Origin: an uncultured Hymenobacter sp.
GTDB lineage: Bacteria; Bacteroidota; Bacteroidia; Cytophagales; Hymenobacteraceae
Length of the DNA: 5,422 nt
NCBI GenBank assembly: GCA_937871705.1
Contig: CALMOO010000650.1
Coordinates: 1-5,422 of the forward strand
Reading direction: 5' to 3'
Every line of letters starts with the position of its first letter. The stretch's first letter is position 1. Below, piece by piece: positions 1 through 5,422 of the stretch. Under the pieces are notes generated by a model that saw only the letters and a program-made list of their open reading frames with translations, had not been told where the DNA came from and did no database searches. Made by a program: the position numbers and the translations under genes.

Positions 1-230
1 GCCTACTGCCGGTCGGCACGCCCGTCGCCCACCGCACGGGCACTTCGGCTACCAATGCGCACGGACTATCACCTGCCCTCAATGACGTGGGCATCATCCT
101 GCTGCCTAATGGCCAGCACGTGGCGCTCGCCGTTTTTGTTGCTGACTCTTATGCTGATACCGCGACCAGAGAGCGGGTCATTGCCACCATTGCCAAGGCC
201 GTGTACGATGAGTTCACGCGGGCACATTGA
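1..230 (+). CDS. Class A beta-lactamase, C-terminal part (gene starts before the window)
   Basis: This is the last 75 codons, reading from base 3 to the TGA at 228-230, of a periplasmic serine beta-lactamase that hydrolyses beta-lactam rings. The visible part holds the third conserved active-site box, normally K-T-G at Ambler 234-236, here H-R-T-G-T-S (Arg codon at 33-35). It is followed by the LNDVGIILLPNGQHVALAVFV strand pair and a final helix (RERVIATIAKAVYDEF), the usual end of class A enzymes. The T-N-A-x-G-L stretch after the box recalls the Bacteroidota-associated A2 group (PER/VEB-like), which is inference from memory. The active-site Ser-x-x-Lys and the omega loop lie outside the window, so activity cannot be judged. 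Lys-to-Arg at 234 is tolerated in carbenicillinases (PSE/CARB) and need not mean inactivation. The fragment has no internal stop and shows no sign of decay. Nothing downstream reads with it. Confidence 0.85.
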   Translation, partial: LLPVGTPVAHRTGTSATNAHGLSPALNDVGIILLPNGQHVALAVFVADSYADTATRERVIATIAKAVYDEFTRAH

Positions 231-290
231 GCCAGCCTAGGTAAAATAGGGGTAAACGCAGTACGGCAGGATGCTAAGCGTTTGAAGAAC

Positions 291-308
291 CTATTCATTC
301 CTGAATAG
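291..308 (+). terminator. Small hairpin after the beta-lactamase gene, possible weak terminator
   Basis: CTATTCA at 291-297 pairs perfectly with TGAATAG at 302-308 around a 4-base loop, 60 bp after the beta-lactamase stop. The stem is AT-rich and no T-run follows, so it is at best a weak terminator or an mRNA 3'-end structure. A chance palindrome of this size is quite possible. Confidence 0.25.
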
Positions 309-381
309 CTGGTTAAAAGCTGGTATTACGCTTAAGTAAGCTGCTGAAATACGTGAGATGTTTGGCCTGCCCAGCTCGATT

Positions 382-962
382 TTATCCACCTATGCTTCGT
401 TGCACATCCTTCCGGTAGAGGCTCCCGACGGGTAGGTCCTGCCTGGCAACTTCCAGGTGTTGCGCATTGTAGGCCTGGATATGGCGCAGCCCCATGATAG
501 CGGAGCGGTGGATACGCAAGAACTGGTCGGCGGGCAGCAACTCGGGCAAGCTGCTGAGCGACTACTTTATCAATAAGAACTTGTCGGTGCTCGTGACGAT
601 GCGTACGTAGTCCTTCTGGCTTTCTACACACTGAATGTCGCGTAGTATCGCCTTCACGGCCCGCCGGTCGGTGCGCACGTAGATGAACGCCTCAACTGGC
701 TCCACTAGCGATGGAATAGGTGGCCGCGGCGGCATGATAGCGGTATCTACCGCCCCACCACCTTGCTTATATCCCGTAGAAAACGCTCGAAGGCGATGGG
801 TCTTAGTAGATAGTCCACCACGTCGAGTTCGAAACCATCGAGGGCGTACTCCGGGTAGGCCGTGGTGAGAATAACGGGAGGGAAGTGGCGCAAGGAACGC
901 AGGAAGTCATCGCCCAGCACCAGCCGGCGGGGCGCTAGGTGACGGCTGGCGTCCTCCTTGGG
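382..962 (-). pseudogene. LytTR-family two-component response regulator, broken
   Basis: The intact ancestor would be a cytoplasmic regulator with a phosphorylated receiver domain and a LytTR DNA-binding domain (AlgR/AgrA/LytR type). Reading leftward from 962, the first frame gives the second half of a receiver: LVLGDDFLRSLRHFPPVILT, then TAYPEYALDGFELDVVDYLL, then RPIAFERFL. This keeps the switch Thr, the following aromatic region and a Lys-to-Arg change at the usual K-P. That frame stops at a TAG (747-749). The other part resumes in a shifted frame as VDTAIMPPRPPIPSLVEP, then the LytTR domain (VEAFIYVRTDRRAVKAILRD, VESQKDYVRIV). It runs into an in-frame TAG (562-564) and continues to DQFLRIHRSAIMGL and a final TAA at 382-384. 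The N-terminal half of the receiver, including the phospho-acceptor Asp, is missing; an in-frame TAG at 963-965 closes the upstream side. At least three lesions make function very unlikely. Confidence 0.85.
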
Positions 963-1119
963 CTATGTCATTGGGCAAGGGGAGCGTACCAGCGATTACG
1001 GCTCGGCCATCGGCGGCCGGGATGTGCTCATAGACCGCAACGGAAGGTCCTTATTAGATGCTTTTGTCAGGGGCGTTTCTAGCTTGTGGAGGCGCTTTTT
1101 TAGGAGGACTTTAGGCTGA
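943..1119 (+). pseudogene. Unidentified coding-like fragment (plus strand)
   Basis: The plus-strand frame is open from just after a TGA (940-942) to the TGA at 1117-1119 and has no ATG start. The part from 961 reads like real protein: GYVIGQGERTSDYGSAIGG, then RDVLIDRNGRSLLDAFVRGV, ending in a basic tail (SLWRRFFRRTLG). The D-Y-G-S-x-I-G-G-R and V-L-I-D-R-N-G-R-S segments look like conserved protein sequence rather than random translation, but I do not recognise the family. Its left end abuts the broken receiver domain on the other strand near 960, which may be a recombination junction. It could also be a chance open frame. Confidence 0.35.
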
Positions 1120-1171
1120 CCCTTATTGGAGTAGCATTGGCAGGTAGTAAAAATCTCTATTTCTCTACTGC

Positions 1172-1239
1172 TAACTAGCTCACTCAGGTAACTAGCTCAC
1201 TCAGGTAACTAGCTCACTCAGGTAACTAGCTCACTCAGG
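1172..1239. repeat. Four perfect tandem copies of a 17-bp unit
   Basis: The unit TAACTAGCTCACTCAGG occurs at 1172-1188, 1189-1205, 1206-1222 and 1223-1239 with no mismatch and no spacer. Seventeen is not a multiple of three, so the array shifts frame each copy. Because the unit contains TAA and TAG on one strand and TGA and TAG on the other, it closes the reading frames that cross it. Perfect identity suggests recent slippage or amplification. It differs from CRISPR, which has spaced repeats, and no replication-initiation gene is nearby to make it an iteron array. Confidence 0.95.
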
Positions 1240-1361
1240 CGAGAAGCGTATACCACGACCATGTGCTGGCCAATCCTAAAGCCCGTTGCGTTGCCCATGT
1301 GCAGGAAAACCGGGCGGCCGACCAGTACCTGTCGGCCAGCGACTTTGCCGCACTGGATTAA
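1230..1361 (+). pseudogene. Unidentified coding-like fragment directly after the tandem repeat
   Basis: After a TAG inside the last repeat copy (1227-1229), a plus-strand frame reads LTQARSVYHDHVLANPKA, then RCVAHVQENRAADQYLSASD and FAALD, ending at TAA 1359-1361. Third positions are mostly G or C, as in the intact genes of this window, and the composition is that of a soluble helical domain. This suggests the 3' end of a lost gene whose upstream part was replaced by the repeat array. The family is not recognised and there is no start codon in frame. A chance open frame of 43 codons in GC-rich DNA cannot be excluded. Confidence 0.35.
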
Positions 1362-1424
1362 ACCTTTCCCTGCCCAAGACAGCACCCGCCGTTGTAAATA
1401 CTCTAAGTTGCCAATCACTTTTTC

Positions 1425-1444
1425 GGGCTATTAGCTAATAACCC
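1425..1444. repeat. Near-perfect 20-bp palindrome
   Basis: GGGCTATTAGCTAATAACCC is self-complementary at nine of ten base pairs; the central 12 bases, TATTAGCTAATA, are perfectly palindromic. It lies in non-coding sequence between the 1361 stop and the coiled-coil remnant. The symmetry would suit a dimeric DNA-binding protein or a recombinase target. With no intact gene beside it, the role is unknown. Confidence 0.6.
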
Positions 1445-1535
1445 TAGACGCTTTGCCTAAGCGCTACTATGGGTTTGATAAAGAGTTTAGGAAAGTTCGA
1501 CGGCAGCCCATACCACGTCAATTTCCGAGTATTCT

Positions 1536-1973
1536 TCAACGGTGAGAAAACCGCCGGTCAATAGCTCGACCTTTAGCAGCGCGCAGCGCTTCATAAGTGG
1601 GAGTAAATCGCGCCAGATAAGCCGTAGCAGCAGCGATTTCTTCAGCCAGTCCTGTCTCTGCTCGGCACTGTGCAGCGCCAACAAGCTCGGCTTCGCGTTC
1701 ACGCGCTGCCACTCGGCTTGCATGGTCTGCTCGGCGTTGGCCAGCAGCTTCTTCCGCTGATGCAACTGTTGGCTCCATACGTTCAAGTTCTGCTTGTAGT
1801 CGCTCAGCTGTTGCAAGCTCGCGCTCAAATCGTCCCAGCTCGGCACTACGACGGATAATATCGGGCGTTTCGTCTTCCAGGCCTCTAATTCGTCGCGCAA
1901 GCGTGTCTCCCGCTCGATGGCTGCGTCTTTCCAGGTAGCTACTAAGCCGGGCAATTCGAGCCTGCGCTAACAG
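1536..1973 (-). pseudogene. Truncated coiled-coil protein fragment
   Basis: The minus-strand frame is open from CTG at 1973, just after a TAG (1974-1976), to TGA at 1536-1538, about 145 codons. It has no ATG before 1778, so the original N-terminus is probably lost. The translation is very rich in Ala, Glu, Arg and Leu, with leucines at heptad-like spacing: LARRIRGLEDETPDIIRR, then FERELATAERLQAELERMEP, VAAREREAELVGA and TAYLARFTPTYEALRAAKGR. This composition predicts a long helical coiled coil, as in SMC/SbcC-like ATPase arms or other structural proteins, but no ATPase motif is present and no family can be named. A second frame is open over much of the same DNA (1487-1954). Its eight tryptophans arise mostly where a Leu, Met or Val codon ending in TG is followed by a G-starting codon in the first frame, so I take it to be the shadow. 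It ends 9 bp beyond the clpS stop. Confidence 0.45.
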
Positions 1974-1982
1974 CTAACCACT

Positions 1983-2273
1983 CTACACAATATCCGCCGA
2001 AATACCCCGGTCGTGAATGGCCGAGCAGCGCGGCTCTAACTCATCAAACGTGCCGTTTTTGACCGCGCATTTGCCTTTGTGGTGGATGAGCAAGGTGCAT
2101 TGCTCAGCCTGCTCGGGCTCGTGGTCGCACACGTCGATGAGCGTTTGAATGACGTGCTCGAAGGTGTTTACATCATCGTTGTAAACTACGAGGGTGCGTA
2201 GTTCCAACTCTTCTTCGAGCAAGAGGACATCGTCCTGATAATCAGTTTGCGGGCGAGTAGCGGGGTAAGCCAT
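1983..2273 (-). CDS. clpS: ATP-dependent Clp protease adaptor ClpS
   Basis: ClpS is a small cytoplasmic adaptor that binds proteins carrying destabilising N-terminal residues (N-end rule) and delivers them to the ClpA or ClpC unfoldase of the Clp protease. The 96-residue product has the ClpS core: LVVYNDDVNTFEHVI (residues 28-42) with the N-D-D motif (32-34) that forms part of the N-degron pocket, then the helix with E-Q-A-E-Q-C-T, then LLIHHKGKCAVKNG, where His64 aligns with the conserved pocket His, and the C-terminal RGISADIV. Phe38 sits where E. coli ClpS has its specificity residue Met40. I place the start at the ATG 2271-2273. That gives the usual acidic N-terminal extension (YQDDVLLLEEELELR) and family length; the frame is open further upstream to 2420, but that part runs through the promoter and terminator. 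It is transcribed alone, behind the terminator of the reductase operon. The only gene-like sequence immediately downstream is decayed. Confidence 0.95.
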   Translation of the reverse strand: MAYPATRPQTDYQDDVLLLEEELELRTLVVYNDDVNTFEHVIQTLIDVCDHEPEQAEQCTLLIHHKGKCAVKNGTFDELEPRCSAIHDRGISADIV

Positions 2274-2279
2274 AATACA

Positions 2280-2287
2280 CAAAAATA
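2280..2287 (-). promoter_or_regulatory. Probable -7 promoter element of clpS
   Basis: On the minus strand TATTTTTG matches the Bacteroidota primary-sigma -7 consensus TAnnTTTG exactly. It lies 6 bases before the clpS ATG, so transcription would begin almost at the start codon and give a very short leader. The -33 region has only a weak TTC-like match about 20 bp upstream. If this is the promoter, no Shine-Dalgarno is needed or possible. A start upstream, or a different promoter, remains possible. Confidence 0.35.
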
Positions 2288-2397
2288 CGGCAGCCTGCCT
2301 CGACGGTGGAAGCAGGGCACTTAATAACCCGCTTTGCGGCCGTTTCGTTTCGCCAAAGGGGGTAGGGATTGGAATAAAGTAGCCAGTTGAAGAATGA

Positions 2398-2442
2398 AAA
2401 AAGAACGTCATGCCGAGCAAAACGCAGCATAACGTTCTTTTT
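2398..2442 (-). terminator. Strong intrinsic terminator of the reductase operon (hairpin with A and T tracts)
   Basis: The arms 2398-2415 and 2425-2442 form an 18-bp stem around a 9-base loop, beginning 17 bp after the stop of the downstream reductase gene (2460). In minus-strand RNA all 18 positions pair, two of them as G-U wobbles. In plus-strand RNA the same two positions are C-A mismatches. The minus-strand transcript ends in a run of U (fwd 2397-2402), as expected for Rho-independent termination. The A-run on the other arm could allow weaker termination in the opposite direction. The core (CATGCCGAGC...GCAGCAT) resembles short palindromic intergenic repeats found in many Bacteroidota genomes; that is from memory and unchecked. 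Confidence 0.8.
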
Positions 2443-2459
2443 AGTTTTTTCAGTAGTAG

Positions 2460-3482
<1,023 letters not shown>

Positions 3483-3527
3483 AGTTTCGATTGAGGCTAC
3501 GTGGTAATGATAGAAAGGCTGGCTGCG

Positions 3528-4400
3528 TCATTTATTATCCACGGCCCCAACTACTTCCAGCTCGGCCAGGTCGCTTTCAGAAAGCACAATGTCGGCCGCT
3601 TTCATATTCTCTTCGAGGTGCTTCACTTTGGAAGTTCCGGGAATGAGCAGGATGTTGGGCGAGCGGTGCAGCAGCCAGCTCAGGGCCACTTGTTGGGCCG
3701 AGGCTTGGTGCTGCTTGGCCAGCTTGTCGAGCGCGGCCAGCGCCTGCGGATTGCCGCCCCCAAGCGGAAACCACGGAATAAAGGCCATATTTTGCTCTTC
3801 GCAGTAAGTCAGCTCGGCCTCCCACTTGCGGTTGTCGACGCTGTACATGTTCTGCACCGACACGACTTTGACGTATTCCTGCGCCTTTTTAATTTGGTCT
3901 ACGTCAACTTCCGACAAACCAATGTGCTTCACGAGGCCTTGCTGCTGCGCTTTTTGCAAGAATTCGAGCGTCTGCTCAAACGGTACGTTCGGGTCGACGC
4001 GGTGCAGCTGGTAGAGGTCAATTTGCTCGACTTTCAGGCGCTTGAGGCTGCCGTGCAGGGCTTCTTCGAGGTGCTTGGGGCTGGCATCGATGGGCCACTG
4101 GTTGGGGCCGGTGCGCAGCAGGCCGCCTTTGGTGGCTACCACCAAGCCCTGGGGGTAGGGATGCAGCGCCTCGGCAATCAGCTCTTCCGACACGTGCGGG
4201 CCGTAGCTGTCGGCGGTGTCGATAAAATTGATACCCAGCTCAATGGCTCGTTTCAGCACCCGGACGGACTCGTTGTGGTCGGCGGGCGGACCCCAAATGC
4301 CTTCGCCCGTGATGCGCATGGCGCCGTAGCCCAGGCGGTTGACGGAGAGGTCGCCGCCGATGGTGAAGGTTTTGGTGTAGGTGGGCGTGGTGTTAGGCAT
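3528..4400 (-). CDS. Aldo-keto reductase, YdbC-like
   Basis: This is a 290-residue NAD(P)H-dependent aldo-keto reductase of a different subfamily from its neighbour. It resembles E. coli YdbC throughout: NRLGYGAMRITGEGIWGPP (residues 21-39), LVKHIGLSEV (156-165), FPLGGGNP (211-218) and the C-terminal SWLLHRSPNILLIPGTS (241-257). The catalytic residues are Asp61, Tyr66, Lys91 and His133 (QLHRVDP), all present. LLIPGTSKVKHLEEN (251-265) is the cofactor-binding loop. YdbC relatives have been linked to pyridoxal reduction, but the substrate here cannot be deduced. I chose the ATG at 4398-4400, which gives MPNTTPTYTKTFTIGG and matches the family N-terminus; the ATG 13 codons upstream would add a hydrophobic stretch not seen in the family. 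It is the first gene of a probable two-gene operon. A TATTTTTT sequence 18 bases before the ATG is a near match to the -7 promoter element. Confidence 0.95.
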   Translation of the reverse strand: MPNTTPTYTKTFTIGGDLSVNRLGYGAMRITGEGIWGPPADHNESVRVLKRAIELGINFIDTADSYGPHVSEELIAEALHPYPQGLVVATKGGLLRTGPNQWPIDASPKHLEEALHGSLKRLKVEQIDLYQLHRVDPNVPFEQTLEFLQKAQQQGLVKHIGLSEVDVDQIKKAQEYVKVVSVQNMYSVDNRKWEAELTYCEEQNMAFIPWFPLGGGNPQALAALDKLAKQHQASAQQVALSWLLHRSPNILLIPGTSKVKHLEENMKAADIVLSESDLAELEVVGAVDNK

Positions 4401-4562
4401 AAGTAAGTTTGTTGAAAGAAAAAATAAGCAGAGTGCCACTAGGGCGTTTTGTATAAACCGCCCGGTGGGCCAGGTGTTCAGCGGGGGGTAGGGCCAGAGC
4501 GATAAGCCGGGGCTAGCTTAGCGCCTAGGTAAGCGCAAGGTGCGCGGCTGGCCCGCGCCCGG

Positions 4563-4591
4563 TTGCTGCCTTTCAAGCCTGGCTATCGTTT
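4563..4591 (+). promoter_or_regulatory. Possible promoter of the hypothetical gene at 4625
   Basis: TTG at 4563-4565 and TATCGTTT at 4584-4591 are spaced 18 bp apart, resembling the Bacteroidota pair TTTG (-33) and TAnnTTTG (-7) with one extra base in the downstream element. The position suits the gene starting at 4625. The match is imperfect, so this is tentative. Confidence 0.25.
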
Positions 4592-4599
4592 CATACTGG

Positions 4600-4615
4600 G
4601 CGGGGCAAGCCCCGC
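4600..4615 (+). promoter_or_regulatory. GC-rich hairpin directly before a start codon
   Basis: GCGGGGC (4600-4606) and GCCCCGC (4609-4615) are perfectly complementary, separated by AA, so the mRNA would fold a very stable hairpin ending 9 bases before the ATG at 4625. It occupies the place of a ribosome binding site, and no Shine-Dalgarno follows it. It might limit translation, protect the mRNA 5' end, or bind a regulator. No T-run follows, so it is not a terminator. Confidence 0.45.
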
Positions 4616-4624
4616 ATCTTCCTA

Positions 4625-5182
4625 ATGCCCGTTCCTTCTTCCGATTTTAAAAAGGCCCTGGCTCGCCTCTCCGACAAAGAGAAAGAGGCACTGGTGCTGC
4701 GCGCCGTGCGCCGCGATGCCGAGCTCTACGATACGTTCAGCTTTGAGCTGCTGCCCGATGTGACGCTTGAAAGCGTGTACGAAACCAGCGCCGACCGCAT
4801 TCACGAGCTGTTCAACGTGGCCGTGACCGGCCGCTTGCTCAATCGCAGCCTGGTAAAAGCCTTGCGCGGCGCCCTGCAGGAAGCTACCCGCGCCCGGCGC
4901 GTTACGAAGAGCAAGCAGCTCGAAATAGACTTGGGCATGTACACGCTGCGACTGATTTTTGAGAACTACACCGGACAGTTCGACAGCGTGTACCAGGGCT
5001 TCTTTGTGGGCACGGCGCGGCTGGCCACGCGCCTTACTTCACTCATTCCGAAGAGCTTGCACGAAGACTTGTGGCTGGAGTACAAGCCCGAGCTGGACGG
5101 GTTTTTGACGCAGCTGCACGGGCGCCACAAGAGCCGCGAGCTGAAGTTTGAGCTGCCCCGCGAACTAGAATTGCCGGCTTGA
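4625..5182 (+). CDS. Conserved-looking hypothetical helical protein, 185 residues
   Basis: I do not recognise a named family. The product is soluble, without signal peptide or membrane segment, and mostly helical. The N-terminal block FKKALARLSDKEKEALVLRA (residues 8-27) followed by DAELYDTFSFELL recalls uncharacterised Bacteroidota proteins that begin with an L-S-x-K-E-K-x-x-L-x-x-R motif (from memory, weak). The centre (VTGRLLNRSLVKALRGALQE, ARRVTKSKQLEIDLG) is basic and the rest carries aromatic residues (ENYTGQFDSVYQGFF). The C-terminus is charged and ends RELKFELPRELELPA. Codon use is GC-rich at third positions and the frame is uninterrupted, so it is very probably a real gene. The ATG at 4625 lies 9 bases after a GC-rich hairpin. 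A cytochrome P450 gene follows 68 bp downstream on the same strand, so the two may be cotranscribed, but nothing in the sequence ties it to P450 chemistry. Confidence 0.8.
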   Translation: MPVPSSDFKKALARLSDKEKEALVLRAVRRDAELYDTFSFELLPDVTLESVYETSADRIHELFNVAVTGRLLNRSLVKALRGALQEATRARRVTKSKQLEIDLGMYTLRLIFENYTGQFDSVYQGFFVGTARLATRLTSLIPKSLHEDLWLEYKPELDGFLTQLHGRHKSRELKFELPRELELPA

Positions 5183-5204
5183 GGTAACATAGGACCTCGG
5201 GTAG

Positions 5205-5220
5205 CGTGCCGCGCCGCACG
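5205..5220 (+). other. Small hairpin between the hypothetical gene and the P450 gene
   Basis: CGTGC (5205-5209) pairs with GCACG (5216-5220) around a 6-base loop in the 68-bp gap. No T-run follows, so termination is doubtful. It may be chance in GC-rich DNA. Confidence 0.2.
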
Positions 5221-5250
5221 ACCGTTCCAGAGCATTGTACTAGTTTATTT

Positions 5251-5422
5251 ATGGCCGAACCCACCTTTCCTACCCCCCTCGCCTGGCCCCAGGTGCCGCG
5301 CTGGCACACGCTGCGCCAATCGCTGCAAATGGCCCGCGACCCGGTGGGCAACCTCAACCGCGTGCTGGCCGCCTACGGCGACACCGTGCACCTGTATCTG
5401 GGCGGCGTGAAGCCCTCAATAG
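5251..5422 (+). CDS. Cytochrome P450, N-terminal part (gene continues past the window)
   Basis: The first 57 codons are present. The sequence runs PTPLAWPQVPRWHTLRQSL, then MARDPVGNLNRVLAAYGDTV, then HLYLGGVKPSI. A proline-rich lead, an R-D-P-V-x-x-L helix, Y-G-D-x-V and a beta hairpin with G-G-x-x-P are typical of the start of bacterial class P450 monooxygenases (A-helix and first beta strands). No membrane anchor is present, so the enzyme should be soluble. The haem-binding Cys motif, ExxR and I-helix are outside the window, so neither activity nor substrate can be judged. The ATG at 5251 gives the family start. The upstream TAGTTTAT (5242-5249 area) is only a poor match to a -7 promoter element, so cotranscription with the preceding gene is possible. 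Confidence 0.8.
   Translation, partial: MAEPTFPTPLAWPQVPRWHTLRQSLQMARDPVGNLNRVLAAYGDTVHLYLGGVKPSI

Larger units (their letters stand above)
231..1982. other. Gene-poor, decayed region with no intact gene
   Basis: No open frame here has a credible start, stop and full-length family match. The stretch instead holds remnants: a broken LytTR response regulator, two short plus-strand coding-like fragments, a 17-bp tandem repeat, a 20-bp palindrome and a truncated coiled-coil fragment, each listed separately. The pieces lie on both strands and do not belong to one obvious ancestral operon. This suggests repeated insertion, deletion and loss rather than decay of a single gene. Within it, 231-381, 1120-1171 and 1362-1535 show nothing coding that I can support. 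No transposase or inverted-repeat pair of an insertion sequence was recognised. Confidence 0.7.

Noticed and set aside
236..244. CCTAGGTAA, also present at 4524-4532
   Set aside because: Two 9-base copies 4.3 kb apart could be chance or a genome-wide short word; without a genome count nothing can be claimed.
332..631. A 99-codon minus-strand frame overlapping the LytTR remnant
   Set aside because: The LytTR motifs read in a different frame; this one gives no domain match after its first few residues.
1102..1107. A strong AGGAGG Shine-Dalgarno-like sequence
   Set aside because: No ATG or GTG with an open frame follows at a suitable distance.
1172..1239. CRISPR array or plasmid iterons
   Set aside because: The repeats are unspaced and only 17 bp, and no Cas or replication-initiator gene is present.
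1487..1954. A 155-codon minus-strand frame from a TTG start, Trp-rich
   Set aside because: Most of its tryptophans are created by the codon pattern of the coiled-coil frame in the same DNA, and it has no recognisable motif. I treat it as the shadow frame, though the choice is not certain.
2274..2420. An N-terminal extension of ClpS to an upstream start
   Set aside because: It would translate through the terminator hairpin and the promoter-like element, and the family begins near the ATG at 2273.
3501..4406. A 301-codon open frame on the plus strand opposite the YdbC-like reductase
   Set aside because: It is antisense to a gene with full family signatures and catalytic residues. Its composition (many His, Val, Gly, Gln runs) is what the opposite strand of GC-rich coding DNA gives.
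5043..5357. A 104-codon minus-strand frame across the hypothetical gene and the P450 start
   Set aside because: It spans two plus-strand genes and the gap between them and shows no protein-like features.

Overview
The window most likely comes from the chromosome (or a large plasmid) of a GC-rich member of the Bacteroidota, probably Hymenobacter or a close relative in the Hymenobacteraceae. This is an inference from protein character: the ClpS form, the LytTR-type response-regulator remnant with its TTAYPEYAL...DYLL motif, and the P450 N-terminus. Weak Shine-Dalgarno sequences and one good match to the Bacteroidota -7 element (TAnnTTTG) fit this. No sequence search was run.

Left part (1-1982) is mostly decayed DNA. 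It opens with the last 75 codons of a class A beta-lactamase (plus strand, ends at 230) whose K-T-G box reads R-T-G. After that no intact gene is seen for about 1.75 kb. The stretch holds a wrecked LytTR response regulator (minus, 382-962; one frameshift, one in-frame stop, receiver domain cut short). It also holds two short plus-strand coding-like scraps (943-1119 and 1230-1361), four perfect tandem copies of a 17-bp unit (1172-1239), a near-perfect 20-bp palindrome (1425-1444), and a truncated coiled-coil protein fragment (minus, 1536-1973). It looks like a graveyard of gene pieces between functional blocks.

Middle part (1983-4400) is intact and transcribed leftward. Two aldo-keto reductase genes of different subfamilies lie 45 bp apart and probably form an operon (YdbC-like at 3528-4400, then YajO-like at 2460-3482). 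They end at a strong hairpin terminator (2398-2442). Beyond it, with its own likely promoter, is clpS (1983-2273), the adaptor that hands N-degron substrates to ClpAP/ClpCP protease. The two reductases are probably NAD(P)H-dependent carbonyl or alcohol oxidoreductases; their substrates cannot be read from sequence.

Right part (4401-5422) is transcribed rightward from a divergent intergenic region. It holds an uncharacterised helical 185-residue protein (4625-5182), preceded by a GC-rich hairpin just before its start, and the first 57 codons of a cytochrome P450 (5251 to window end).

I see no CRISPR array, tRNA, rRNA, intact transposase or convincing new defence system. The most useful observations are the pattern of decay at 231-1982, the tandem repeat inside it, and the strand-asymmetric terminator hairpin.
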